NCBI RefSeq assembly: GCF_000378385.1
Contig: NZ_KB899659.1
Span: 1,205,418-1,269,417 of the forward strand
Direction of reading: 5' to 3'
DNA from: Paenibacillus daejeonensis DSM 15491
Lineage (GTDB): Bacteria; Bacillota; Bacilli; Paenibacillales; Paenibacillaceae
Length of the DNA: 64,000 nt
The notes under the pieces were generated by a model. That model did not search any database and was not told where the DNA came from. It saw nothing but the letters and a program-made list of their open reading frames with translations. A program made the position numbers and the translations under genes. Positions 44,918-53,508 of the stretch are shown here, piece by piece. How positions within the stretch are numbered: the first letter of the stretch is position 1; every line of letters starts with the position of its first letter.

Positions 44918-45124
44918 TCAAGATTTGTTCGCTGCACTTGTGTTGGTAGCGGCAGTCTGCGCCTGGGCGGTATTATGATTGTCAAACCGCTTGCGCTCGG
45001 TGCGCTCGATCTGGACGATTCGGCCGTCATGCACCGTAATCAGCACTGAGCCGTATTCCAGCCCGCTCACCTGACCCAGTATTCTCTCCTGCCACACTTC
45101 ATCAATCTCCAATGGTTTTGCCAT
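44918..45124 (-). CDS. yezD: YezD-family protein (DUF2292)
   Basis: A 68-residue protein whose core VWQERILGQVSGLEYGSVLITVHDGRIVQIERTERKRF matches the small DUF2292/YezD family, a beta-rich fold of unknown function. The tail is low-complexity (Gln, Ala, Thr, Asn). GGAGG lies 8 bp before the ATG at 45124. It follows cysW by 22 bp, so it is the last gene of the sulfate-uptake operon; the family is often found near sulfur-assimilation genes, which fits a role there. Confidence 0.82.
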   Translation of the reverse strand: MAKPLEIDEVWQERILGQVSGLEYGSVLITVHDGRIVQIERTERKRFDNHNTAQAQTAATNTSAANKS

Positions 45125-45146
45125 GCTGATCTCCTCCATCCTGTAG

Positions 45147-46028
45147 CTAATGCGCTTCTTTGGCGGTTTCCCGGTGGGATTTCCATTCGATGAATGATTT
45201 CATAATTAACGTGAATACGGCCAGCAGCACCAGCAGCGATGCCACCGCAAACGACGCGGAAAACTGATACTCGTTATACAAAATTTCAACATGCAAGGGC
45301 AGCGTATTCGTCTGTCCGCGGATATGACCGGAGACGACCGAGACAGCGCCGAACTCCCCCATCGCCCTTGCATTACACAAAATCATGCCATAGAGCAGTC
45401 CCCATTTGATATTCGGCAGCGTGACGCGCCAGAATATCTGCCAGCCCTTCGCGCCGAGCGTCACGGCCGCTTCTTCCTCATGCGGTCCCTGCGCCTGCAT
45501 CAAGGGAATCAACTCCCTGGCGACAAACGGAAAGGTGACAAATGCGGTCGCCAGGACGATGCCTGGCAGGGCAAAGATAATCTGAATGTTACGGTCATCC
45601 AGCCAGGGGCCGAAGAAGCCCTGAGCGCCGAACAACAAGACGAAGATCAGACCGGCAATGACCGGCGATACGGCAAAGGGCAGATCGATCAGCGTCACGA
45701 GAAACTGCTTGCCGCGGAACCGGAATTTACTGATTGCCCAGGCCGCCGCGATACCGAACAAGGTATTGATCGGCACCGAAATGACGGCAGCCAGCAGAGT
45801 CAATCGAAGCGCAGAGAGCGCATCCGACTCCGTAATCGAAGCCACATAGACATCGACTCCCCGCTTGAAGGCCTCTATGAAGATGGAGACAAGCGGCAGA
45901 GCAACAATCAAGAGCATAAAGAGTAAAGCAAGACCGATCAACAGCCACTGCACCCATCTTGGTTCATTGCGGTGTCTGGGACGCAGCTCTGGATCACGCG
46001 ATAAATGTGCGGTAACTACTCCAGCCAT
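45147..46028 (-). CDS. cysW: Sulfate ABC transporter permease CysW
   Basis: A 293-residue permease with six core helices. The ATPase-coupling EAA loop is visible as [24 protein letters not shown]. The start has AGGAGG 5 bp before the ATG, overlapping the cysT stop. It pairs with CysT to form the membrane channel for sulfate or thiosulfate. The gene for the ATPase CysA does not follow; yezD and then a terminator-free gap to the next unit come instead. Confidence 0.93.
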   Translation of the reverse strand: MAGVVTAHLSRDPELRPRHRNEPRWVQWLLIGLALLFMLLIVALPLVSIFIEAFKRGVDVYVASITESDALSALRLTLLAAVISVPINTLFGIAAAWAISKFRFRGKQFLVTLIDLPFAVSPVIAGLIFVLLFGAQGFFGPWLDDRNIQIIFALPGIVLATAFVTFPFVARELIPLMQAQGPHEEEAAVTLGAKGWQIFWRVTLPNIKWGLLYGMILCNARAMGEFGAVSVVSGHIRGQTNTLPLHVEILYNEYQFSASFAVASLLVLLAVFTLIMKSFIEWKSHRETAKEAH

Positions 46029-46037
46029 GGCAGCCTC

Positions 46038-46877
46038 CTATTCCGCAATGACGCGGCGGCCTGCCCGCCACTGCAAGTAGTTGATCAGTAACAACAGCAG
46101 AAAAGACAGCACGAGCATGACAGCAGCGATTGCCGTTGCGCCCATATAGTCATACTGCTCCAGCTTGGTCATAATGAGCAATGGTGCAATCTCTGTCTTC
46201 ATCGGCATATTCCCGGAGATGAAGACGACTGAGCCATACTCCCCGATCCCCCGTGCAAAGGCCATTGCGAAGCCTGTCAAGAGCGGCGGAATCAGTTCCG
46301 GCAGAATTACGGAGCGGAACGTACGGGCCCGGTAAGCGCCGAGCATGGCCGCTGCTTCCTCGGTATCCTTCTCCAGATCCTGAAGGACTGGTTGGACGGT
46401 ACGCACGACAAACGGCAAGCCGATGAAGATGAGTGCAATCGTAATCCCGATCGGCGAGAATGCAACCTTGATGCCGAGCGGCTCCAGGAACTTACCGATC
46501 CAGCCGTTAGGTGCGTAGATAGCTGTCAGGGCAATACCCGCCACAGCAGTTGGCAGCGCAAACGGCAGATCTACCAGACTGTCAACCAGCCGCTTGCCGG
46601 GGAACTGGTAGCGAACCAGTACCCAAGCGACAAGCAAACCGAAGACGAGATTGACCAATGCTGCAAAAAAAGCCGTTAAGAAACTGATTTTGTAGGAAGC
46701 AAGTACCCGGGGAGCGGTGACCGTCTCCCAGAACTCGCCCCAGGACAGACCCGAGGTCTTGATAAACACCGCGGAGAGCGGTATGAGTACCAAGAGCCCC
46801 AGATAGAAAATCGTGAAGCCCATCGATAATCCAAACCCTGGCAGCACACGACGAGACTTTCGTTTGGAACCTTTCAT
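46038..46877 (-). CDS. cysT: Sulfate ABC transporter permease CysT (CysU)
   Basis: A 279-residue permease with six core helices and the EAA loop [25 protein letters not shown]-type segment. Other marks are [18 protein letters not shown] and [16 protein letters not shown], conserved in CysT. It lies 31 bp after sbp and 9 bp before cysW, so the three are cotranscribed. Confidence 0.93.
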   Translation of the reverse strand: MKGSKRKSRRVLPGFGLSMGFTIFYLGLLVLIPLSAVFIKTSGLSWGEFWETVTAPRVLASYKISFLTAFFAALVNLVFGLLVAWVLVRYQFPGKRLVDSLVDLPFALPTAVAGIALTAIYAPNGWIGKFLEPLGIKVAFSPIGITIALIFIGLPFVVRTVQPVLQDLEKDTEEAAAMLGAYRARTFRSVILPELIPPLLTGFAMAFARGIGEYGSVVFISGNMPMKTEIAPLLIMTKLEQYDYMGATAIAAVMLVLSFLLLLLINYLQWRAGRRVIAE

Positions 46878-46908
46878 GTGAAGTCAGCTCCTTTGTATGC
46901 CCTCATGC

Positions 46909-48015
46909 TTAGGAGCCCGGGATATAGATTTTGTCAAACGTGCCGCCGTCACTGAAGTGCTTCTCTTGCGCAGTCTGCCAGCCGCCAAAATCATCGTTGA
47001 TTGTCAGCAATTCGATTTGCTCATACTGGTCTTTGTACTTCTCTGCAATTGCCGGCAGGGTTGGACGGTAGTAGTGCTTGCCTGCAATATCCTGACCTTC
47101 CTCTGTGTACAGATACTGCAGATAAGCTTCAGCCACTTCGCGTGTACCACGGTCATCTACAACCTTGTCTACGATGGCTACAGGCGGCTCAGCCAGAATG
47201 CTGAGCGATGGCGTAACAATTTCGAACTCTCCTTCGCCGAATTCATCCAGCGAGAGCAGAGCTTCATTCTCCCAAGCGAGCAGCACATCACCGATTTTGC
47301 GCTCAACGAAAGTGGTCGTGGATCCGCGCGCACCGGAGTCCAGTACCGGCACATTTTTGAACAGCGCACTTACGAATTCTTCGGCTTTGGCTTCATCATT
47401 GTTGTTGTGCTTCAGGGCATAACCCCAAGCTGCGAGATAGTTCCAGCGAGCGCCGCCGGATGTTTTCGGATTGGGCGTGATGACTTCAACGTCCGGCTTA
47501 ATGAGGTCATCCCAGTCTTTGATCCCCTTCGGGTTGCCTGAACGGACCAGAAACACGATGGTGGATGTATATGGCGAGCTATTGTTCTCAAATTGTGACT
47601 GCCAGTCCGGCTCAATCAGGCCGGGTTCAGTAATCGCATCAATATCATAGCCCAGAGCGAGTGTTACCACGTCAGCCTTGAGACCGTCAATGACCGAACG
47701 GCCCTGCTTGCCGGAGCCGCCATGCGACTGATTGATGGTAACAGTTTGACCAGTTTCCTCTTTCCAGTGCTTCGCAAATGCTTCGTTAAATTCAACGTAT
47801 AATTCCCGGGTTGGATCGTAGGATACATTCAAGAGTTCAACAGGCTTCGGCGGATCTGTCTTCGCTTCTCCATTATTTGGAGTCGTAGTTGTCTCTGTAT
47901 TGCCGCCGCTAGTTCCTCCTGTTTCTGTGTTTCCTCCACCGCCGCCGCAGGCTGATACGACCAGTACAACAGCGAGCAAGAGCAGTGTCAAACGAGCAGA
48001 AATCATGGTTTTCAT
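46909..48015 (-). CDS. sbp: Sulfate-binding lipoprotein
   Basis: A 368-residue periplasmic-type binding protein anchored as a lipoprotein: signal [19 protein letters not shown] with lipobox VVSAC, then a Gly/Thr/Asn linker. Sulfate-binding protein marks are [46 protein letters not shown] and [16 protein letters not shown]. It delivers sulfate (or thiosulfate) to CysTW. I chose the ATG at 48015, 8 bp after AAGGGGTG. First gene of the operon. Confidence 0.95.
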   Translation of the reverse strand: MKTMISARLTLLLLAVVLVVSACGGGGGNTETGGTSGGNTETTTTPNNGEAKTDPPKPVELLNVSYDPTRELYVEFNEAFAKHWKEETGQTVTINQSHGGSGKQGRSVIDGLKADVVTLALGYDIDAITEPGLIEPDWQSQFENNSSPYTSTIVFLVRSGNPKGIKDWDDLIKPDVEVITPNPKTSGGARWNYLAAWGYALKHNNNDEAKAEEFVSALFKNVPVLDSGARGSTTTFVERKIGDVLLAWENEALLSLDEFGEGEFEIVTPSLSILAEPPVAIVDKVVDDRGTREVAEAYLQYLYTEEGQDIAGKHYYRPTLPAIAEKYKDQYEQIELLTINDDFGGWQTAQEKHFSDGGTFDKIYIPGS

Positions 48016-48118
48016 TGTAAAAACACCCCTTAGCGTTTTTAACAGATCCTGTCTCATTTCTACTCCGGCGGTCCGGTGGCAAGAAATTATTCCAATCTGT
48101 TTAGTTGGTAATGGATGA

Positions 48119-48148
48119 ATAATACCAGTGACTGGTCGTCTTTGTCAA
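48119..48148 (-). promoter_or_regulatory. sbp operon promoter
   Basis: Minus strand: TTGACA (plus 48143-48148), 18 bp, TATTAT (plus 48119-48124). No S-box is seen between it and sbp, so sulfur control would be at DNA level. Confidence 0.75.
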
Positions 48149-48196
48149 TAAAATTTATAGCTATGATCAAAAAAAATAATTGCTTCAGACAGCAAA

Positions 48197-48240
48197 AAGG
48201 CTTTGTCCTCCGTTTCGTATGCAACGTGAGACAAAGCCTT
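48197..48240 (-). terminator. dnaB-dnaI terminator
   Basis: AAGGCTTTGTC (48197-48207) pairs with GACAAAGCCTT (48230-48240); a U-run follows on the minus strand. Confidence 0.85.
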
Positions 48241-48293
48241 ATTAGGTGTTTTACTTAAGGACGTAATCTTCTATCGCCCATCAGATGCTGCTG

Positions 48294-49247
48294 TTACCGG
48301 CCGCGCTTGTTCTCGCCGGCCACCACGACGAGCTCTACAAACGGCCGAATCCGGTCCATCAGACGCTGCCCCTTGTGCAGCTCATCCCCATCCTTGCTCG
48401 TAAAGCTGAAATGCCTCTCCAGGACGTCCAGATTCTGATTGGAGGTATAGAACGTCGGCTTGCGGTTCATCCGATAGTTCAATATCGTCCCCAACACATG
48501 ATCCCTAACCCAAGGACTCAAATTCTCGGCGCCGATGTCATCGAAAACCAACAGATCGGTCTGCTTCATCATTTCGACCGTTTCCTTGATCCGCTGCGGC
48601 TCATTGAACATGGATTTCAAGTCCTCGACAAACTCGGGTACGTACACGATGACACCCGAGAATCCTGTCTTGGCCAGCTCATGCAGCATATAACACATCA
48701 AGAACGTTTTCCCAGTACCGAATTTACCCGCCAGATACAAGCCTTTGGGCTGGAGTCCTGATTCCTTGGTCTGATCAATATAACGCATAATCTGGCCGAC
48801 AGCTTTGATTCGCTCGGCATCCTTGCGCATGATTTCATCAGCAGAATAGCCTTGCTCCAACGCCCGATCGTCCACATAGAAGCTGCGCACCCGGCTGCGG
48901 ATACGGCTCTCCGTCTCCCGAGCCAGCTGCAGCTTGCACGGGACCTTGCGGTCATTCAGCTGCGGCTGTCCCGATGGACTCTCCACATCCAGCAGCGTGT
49001 AGTGTCCCTCAAAATCATTGGGGCAGTTGTCCAGCCCCGGACAGTTGCTGCAATTGCGGTGTTCCTTGACGTATTGGTATACACGGTTCAGATTGAGTTT
49101 GACAAGCGAATCATCGAGCTCGGGATGCTGCATTCTGAGCCGCTTAATCAGCGGTTCAGCCATGAGCTCGTTCAATAGCTCGTCCGCCTTCTTCGTCATC
49201 TGTCTTCCACCCGGCCATTGCTTCAAAACCTGACTTAACGATTCCAC
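48294..49247 (-). CDS. dnaI: Primosomal protein DnaI (helicase loader)
   Basis: A 317-residue AAA+ helicase loader. The N-terminal domain has a zinc cluster CSNCPGLDNCPNDFEGH; the ATPase has Walker A LAGKFGTGKTFLMCYM, Walker B DLLVFDDIGAE and sensor TSNQN. It loads the replicative helicase DnaC at origins and restart sites. It follows dnaB by 15 bp, the same gene pair as in Bacillus. Confidence 0.95.
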   Translation of the reverse strand: MESLSQVLKQWPGGRQMTKKADELLNELMAEPLIKRLRMQHPELDDSLVKLNLNRVYQYVKEHRNCSNCPGLDNCPNDFEGHYTLLDVESPSGQPQLNDRKVPCKLQLARETESRIRSRVRSFYVDDRALEQGYSADEIMRKDAERIKAVGQIMRYIDQTKESGLQPKGLYLAGKFGTGKTFLMCYMLHELAKTGFSGVIVYVPEFVEDLKSMFNEPQRIKETVEMMKQTDLLVFDDIGAENLSPWVRDHVLGTILNYRMNRKPTFYTSNQNLDVLERHFSFTSKDGDELHKGQRLMDRIRPFVELVVVAGENKRGR

Positions 49248-49262
49248 TTGTCCTTTCCTCCT

Positions 49263-50780
49263 TTATCCCTTGCCATCCAGTTTGCGCGCAAGCTGTCGCA
49301 GCTCCTCCAGCTCTTCTTCGCTGATATCGGCCTTCTCGCCGCTATCATCAATAATCGGCAGCTCCGGCTTGCGGCGACCGCCATTCCAGCCTGTGTTCCG
49401 CCGGCTGGCCGCTCCCGCAGGATTGTCTCGTTTGCGCTGCTCCTGTTGTTCGGTCTGCACATCCTTGGCATCCTGCTCCCTGACATAGCTGACGGCCTTC
49501 TCGAAGGTGTCCACTTGCTTGAGCAGCATGTTGGAGGCAACAGCGTCAATAAATGATTTGTTCACCCGCTTGTTGTCGGCCTGGCCCAAAACATAGTGGA
49601 TAAGTACGTTAATGACCGGCCCGGGAAGCCGGTAATTCAGATCGATTCGCTCGAACACCCGATCCATCCATTCTGGTACCGCTCCCGGGAAGAAGCGCTG
49701 CAGGAAACGCGTGTGGGGCTCATTGCGCATCAGCATGTTATACTGCGCGATATCGCAGCGCCCGGTCAGCTGAGCCGGTACATCCAGCCGATGATTAGAG
49801 TCTACGCCGTGCTCGTCGGGCAGCTCCTCCTCCTCCTGCTCGGATGATGTCGTGCCCGTTGTCATTCGGGCAAGAACACGCTGCCTGTGCCCCTCCCGTT
49901 TGCGTTCCTGGCGGTATGTGCGGTTGGCACGCAGCTGCAGTTCGTCCTCCAGCAGCTCACCCCGAACGGTGAAGATCCCATCCTCATCCAGCAGACGACA
50001 CAAATCGACAACTTTAAGACTGTATTTATAAGCGATATAGTTCAATGTAGCCATACCTTCGGTATCGCTCCGGAGCTTCTCCACATACGGCCGGTTGGCC
50101 GAATGTCTCGGGAACCGCATGATGATCTCACCGTATTGAATGCCTGCCGTCTCCGCCGCAGCACGGGCAACCGGCGCCCTTGCCGGAGCAATCTCGGTCA
50201 GTGCCTGCTCCAGCTCATGATCAATTGCCGCCGTCCCCAACTCGAAGAGCTCATAGAACGGCACAGACAGATTCTCCTTGGCCGGCTCCGCCTGAGCCAG
50301 CTCGTCCGGCTCCGGTGCAAAAAACTGCTCGCGCAAATGAATAACCGTGTACTTGCCCACTTGATCGCGCAGATACATCGTCAGGTGCTGATTGCGAAAA
50401 AACTCCAGCGGAGATTGCGGTGGCAGCAGCTCATATTCATAGATAACATCTTCCCCGTCGGGCACAATAAGACGCGAGCTCTGCAGAAGCCCTACCGCTT
50501 CCAGCCGGGACGCCTGGTCCGCCAGCTGGCGCCGGCCGGCATCATTCATCTCCAGACCGAGTCCAAGGAACAGCCTGCGCTGCGGCTCCAGTCCCGAATA
50601 TCCGACACGATCCGACTCTACCTGATAATACAGCAGTTGATATAAACCAGCCGCCACAGCGCCAATCATTGGTTGATAGATAAGCTGCAGCATTTTCAAA
50701 TCGATCCCGCTCAGCGAAAAATCCCGATACATATAAAATCGATGATGCTCGGTAAATTGATGTATATTCCTGATGCGCAT
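49263..50780 (-). CDS. dnaB: Replication initiation and membrane-attachment protein DnaB
   Basis: A 505-residue DnaB of the Firmicute type (DnaD/DnaB family, not the helicase). The N-terminal winged-helix part includes RDFSLSGIDLKMLQLIYQPMIG; the C-terminal half has the DnaD-like helical region with PGPVINVLIHYVLGQADNKRVNKSFIDAVASNMLLKQVDTFEKAV, followed by a charged tail ending EELEELRQLARKLDGKG. It acts with DnaD and DnaI in origin opening and helicase loading. NrdR, often upstream, is not present. Confidence 0.93.
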   Translation of the reverse strand: MRIRNIHQFTEHHRFYMYRDFSLSGIDLKMLQLIYQPMIGAVAAGLYQLLYYQVESDRVGYSGLEPQRRLFLGLGLEMNDAGRRQLADQASRLEAVGLLQSSRLIVPDGEDVIYEYELLPPQSPLEFFRNQHLTMYLRDQVGKYTVIHLREQFFAPEPDELAQAEPAKENLSVPFYELFELGTAAIDHELEQALTEIAPARAPVARAAAETAGIQYGEIIMRFPRHSANRPYVEKLRSDTEGMATLNYIAYKYSLKVVDLCRLLDEDGIFTVRGELLEDELQLRANRTYRQERKREGHRQRVLARMTTGTTSSEQEEEELPDEHGVDSNHRLDVPAQLTGRCDIAQYNMLMRNEPHTRFLQRFFPGAVPEWMDRVFERIDLNYRLPGPVINVLIHYVLGQADNKRVNKSFIDAVASNMLLKQVDTFEKAVSYVREQDAKDVQTEQQEQRKRDNPAGAASRRNTGWNGGRRKPELPIIDDSGEKADISEEELEELRQLARKLDGKG

Positions 50781-50933
50781 TGCATCTACCCCATCCGTCC
50801 TATAGACTTAGATAAATATGGCCGTCCGGGGACGGCTGTTTTGTTGGTGCGATTCGAGAGATCCCAATACGTTCGTTCTGTCCGTATCTCTAGTGTATCA
50901 CAAGCGATAACGGTTCACCTGTTAGAATTTAAA

Positions 50934-50953
50934 AATCCTCCTTGCGGAGGATT
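50934..50953 (-). terminator. yuiB terminator
   Basis: AATCCTCC (50934-50941) and GGAGGATT (50946-50953) form a stem around TTGC; a U-run follows in the minus-strand RNA. Confidence 0.85.
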
Positions 50954-50964
50954 CTGGCTTGCTA

Positions 50965-51255
50965 CTAATAATACATCTTATAGCCGCTCTTGCGGAGCAG
51001 CTTGATCGCCCAACCGCTGACGATAGCTCCGATCAATGCCGCGACGGCCGGCAAAACATCCACATAGGTGTATGCGGTAATATTGTCTTGCCACGACAGA
51101 TTGGAACTCCACGTATAATAGATCCCGAGCGGCAGAAGCACCAGGATAAACAGATAGATCGGAAACCAGGTTGTCTTCATCAGCATGTTCAGGATGAAGC
51201 CGATTCCGAACATCATGACAAAAAACAACAGCATCGCAATAATAACCTGCAGCAC
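50965..51255 (-). CDS. yuiB: YuiB-family membrane protein
   Basis: A 96-residue protein with three membrane helices (about 1-25, 31-46, 66-86). The first helix has VIIAMLLFFVMMFGIGFILNMLM, close to Bacillus YuiB. I prefer the GTG at 51255, behind GAAGGGGG, because it gives the YuiB-length protein; a TTG 13 codons upstream has no site. Function unknown. Confidence 0.78.
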   Translation of the reverse strand: MLQVIIAMLLFFVMMFGIGFILNMLMKTTWFPIYLFILVLLPLGIYYTWSSNLSWQDNITAYTYVDVLPAVAALIGAIVSGWAIKLLRKSGYKMYY

Positions 51256-51392
51256 AGCATGTAGCCCCCTTCTGACTTCATCCACTATGGCCAACGCACA
51301 TGCGGACCTCTTCTATGTTAGTTTAGGGTAAGGGGCAATTGAAGTCAATGAAGCAGATGTGAACAACGTATGGAGAAGGTGACCTTTTCATT

Positions 51393-52121
51393 TTGGAACT
51401 TACATTAATGATCTACAACATTCATCATGGCCGGGCGATGAACGGCACGATTAACCTGGACCGAATCGCGGCTCTCATCCACCGCCACCAGCCGGACATA
51501 GTCGGCTTTAATGAAGTCGACCGCTTTTTCTCCCGCCGCAGCAAATTCGAGGACCAGTTCGCCTGGCTCAGCCAGACGCTCGGGATGGAAGGCGCCTTTG
51601 GCGCATCGATTGTCCGTCGCAGGCAGGAGCAGGTACGCGAATACGGCAATGCCCTGTTATCACGGTTTCCCATCATTCAGCATACCAACCATGGGCTCAA
51701 AGCCCGCGCACTCACCATCAGTGAGCCTCGCTCCGTGCTGGAGGCGGATCTCGCCATCGCCCCGGACAAGCAGCTCAAGGTGTTCGTTACCCACCTGAGC
51801 ATCGTCCACCTGATGCAGCGCGTCCAGGTCGATCTCTTGGCCAGGCGGATCGCTGAGGCGTCTACCCCGTCCGTGCTCATGGGAGACATGAACATGCCCT
51901 CTGGCGGCAGCCTGTGGCGCAAACTGATGGCCAAGGCTAGCGATGTCTGCATCAGCCAGCCGCAGAGCACCTATCCGACCTTCCCGTCGATTCGGCCGGT
52001 CACACAAAAAGACTATATCTTTGTGTCTCCGTCGATCGAAACGATTGAGGTAGCAGCCGTCTCCACTGACCCTTCCGCCTCTGACCATCTGCCGCTACTG
52101 GCCACCATACGGCTATCGTAG
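51393..52121 (+). CDS. Endonuclease/exonuclease/phosphatase-family hydrolase
   Basis: A 242-residue EEP-fold enzyme. Metal and catalytic residues are in LMIYNIHHGRAM, DIVGFNEVD (Glu), VFVTHLSI (His), VLMGDMNMP (Asp, Asn), and the final SDHLPLLATI (Asp-His pair). It has no signal peptide, so it is probably cytoplasmic. Substrates of the family range from DNA to phospholipids and inositol phosphates; nothing here decides. TTG start at 51393 with GGAGAAGGTG upstream. Confidence 0.85.
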   Translation: MELTLMIYNIHHGRAMNGTINLDRIAALIHRHQPDIVGFNEVDRFFSRRSKFEDQFAWLSQTLGMEGAFGASIVRRRQEQVREYGNALLSRFPIIQHTNHGLKARALTISEPRSVLEADLAIAPDKQLKVFVTHLSIVHLMQRVQVDLLARRIAEASTPSVLMGDMNMPSGGSLWRKLMAKASDVCISQPQSTYPTFPSIRPVTQKDYIFVSPSIETIEVAAVSTDPSASDHLPLLATIRLS

Positions 52122-52156
52122 CGTCAGCGCCCAGAGACTTGTCACAAGCTTGCCAT

Positions 52157-52186
52157 TTGCCACCATTCCTGCTTGTACGCTACAAT
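52157..52186 (+). promoter_or_regulatory. hemQ promoter
   Basis: TTGCCA (52157-52162), 18 bp, TACAAT (52181-52186). A start near 52193 gives a leader of about 250 nt that contains the structured element. Confidence 0.65.
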
Positions 52187-52237
52187 TACCCCATAAGAGC
52201 ATATTACCAGGCTGCCCTCAAAAAGAAAGCCTACAGT

Positions 52238-52405
52238 CACGGATCGATCTTCCGATCGCTGTTGTCCCCAGATTTCTTGATTGTTAACCGCTCTAGCGGT
52301 TGAAATCCGGGGACAAAGGCGAACGCTTCGCAGCTTATGCTTCCGAAGTCGCTTTCTTCCAGAAAGCGTTGACCAGATTCGATTCCGTGCCTCTCCGGCA
52401 CTTTT
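52238..52405 (+). ncRNA. Structured leader or intergenic element before hemQ
   Basis: Helices found by eye: TTGTCCCCAGATTTC (52262-52276) with GAAATCCGGGGACAA (52302-52316), one mismatch; inside it AACCGC-TCTA-GCGGTT; then GCGAA/TTCGC (52319-52331) and CGCTTTC/GAAAGCG (52350-52368). CACGGATCGA (52238-52247) can close the whole with TCGATTCCGTG (52379-52389), which competes with the terminator-like hairpin GTGCC-TCTCC-GGCAC-TTTT (52387-52405). No RNA family recognised; a dispersed palindromic repeat is the alternative. Confidence 0.6.
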
Positions 52406-52446
52406 GAGGCCAGGCTGAAAATAAGTAAATAAAGGAGACTGAAATC

Positions 52447-53193
52447 ATGAGTGAAGTAGCACAAACCCTGGAAGGCTGGTATGCCCTCCATGATTTTCGC
52501 CGTATCGACTGGACGGCCTGGAAAGAAGCCGCACCAGAAGCAAGACGCCGCGCCGAGGATGAACTCCACAGCCTGATCGGAGAATGGAGCGCTTTGGAAG
52601 AGAACCGTGCTGGCAGTACCGCGGTGTATGCGATCGTCGGCCAAAAAGCCGATCTTGTCTTCGTTCATCTGCGGGAGACGCTGGAGGAGCTGCAGCAGCT
52701 CGAAACAGCCTTCAATAAAACCGAACTGGCCCGCTTCACCATTCCTGCTTATTCTTACGTAAGCGTCGTGGAGCTCAGCAACTATATGACTCAACCGGGC
52801 TCAGACCCGATGGCCAACCCTGAGGTCGTTGCCCGTCTGAAACCAATTATGCCGAAGGCCAAGCACATCTGCTTCTACCCGATGAACAAACGCCGCGAGG
52901 GCAATGACAACTGGTACATGCTCAGCATGGACGATCGCCGCACGATGATGCGCAGCCATGGAATGATTGGCCGCCAATATGCTGGCAAGGTCAAGCAGAT
53001 CATTACCGGCTCAGTCGGGTTTGATGATTGGGAATGGGGCGTGACGCTGTTCGCCGACGATGCCCTGCAATTCAAGAAGCTGGTGTACGAAATGCGCTTT
53101 GACGAAGTCAGCGCCCGCTATGGCGACTTTGGCGATTTCTACGTCGGCAATCTGCTGACCACAGACGGCATTCGCACGATGCTGAGCGTCTAA
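52447..53193 (+). CDS. hemQ: Coproheme decarboxylase HemQ (chlorite-dismutase-like)
   Basis: A 248-residue enzyme for the last step of Gram-positive haem synthesis, two decarboxylations of iron-coproporphyrin III. HemQ marks: the radical-forming Tyr and neighbouring Lys in [18 protein letters not shown], and the haem-ligand His in [16 protein letters not shown] followed by [18 protein letters not shown]. It lacks the Arg typical of true chlorite dismutases at the equivalent loop as far as I can judge. AAAGGAG stands 9 bp before the ATG. A long structured leader precedes it. Supplies haem to SdhC and CtaA. Confidence 0.95.
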   Translation: MSEVAQTLEGWYALHDFRRIDWTAWKEAAPEARRRAEDELHSLIGEWSALEENRAGSTAVYAIVGQKADLVFVHLRETLEELQQLETAFNKTELARFTIPAYSYVSVVELSNYMTQPGSDPMANPEVVARLKPIMPKAKHICFYPMNKRREGNDNWYMLSMDDRRTMMRSHGMIGRQYAGKVKQIITGSVGFDDWEWGVTLFADDALQFKKLVYEMRFDEVSARYGDFGDFYVGNLLTTDGIRTMLSV

Positions 53194-53202
53194 TCGCATA
53201 AC

Positions 53203-53244
53203 AAAAGGATGTCCCTGCCGCTTGACGGCTCGGGACATCCTTTT
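53203..53244. terminator. Bidirectional terminator after hemQ
   Basis: AAAAGGATGTCCC (53203-53215) pairs with GGGACATCCTTTT (53232-53244); T-run on the plus strand and A-run before it serve both directions. Confidence 0.92.
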
Positions 53245-53247
53245 TTT

Positions 53248-53508
53248 TCAGCTCTCTTCGCTATCTTCCAGCGCTTGACGCTCCTTGGCGGCCAGGTATT
53301 CCTGGGTCGCCCGGTCGCGGTCTCTGCCTTTTTCCTTGAGACGCTCGATGCCTGGCTGAACGAGCAGATCGACTTCCTTCTGCACCGTATAGACCAGATC
53401 GTAGCGGCTCTGGGATTCCAGGAAGGAGCCGACTTCCATTAATGCATTGTAGCGGTCCAGTTCATCCCTTGTCAGCAATCCTCGGACTTGTACGCTGCAA
53501 TGACGCAT
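53248..53508 (-). CDS. Conserved-looking 86-aa protein coupled to ndh
   Basis: A small soluble, highly charged, mostly helical protein (LTRDELDRYNALMEVGSFLE, EKGRDRDRATQEYLAAKERQ) with a single Cys near the start (RHCSVQVRG). Its ATG overlaps the ndh stop in the sequence TAATG, so it is translationally coupled to the NADH dehydrogenase. It ends at the hemQ terminator. I do not recognise the family. The coupling suggests a partner or regulator of Ndh; that is inferred from position only. Confidence 0.75.
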   Translation of the reverse strand: MRHCSVQVRGLLTRDELDRYNALMEVGSFLESQSRYDLVYTVQKEVDLLVQPGIERLKEKGRDRDRATQEYLAAKERQALEDSEES

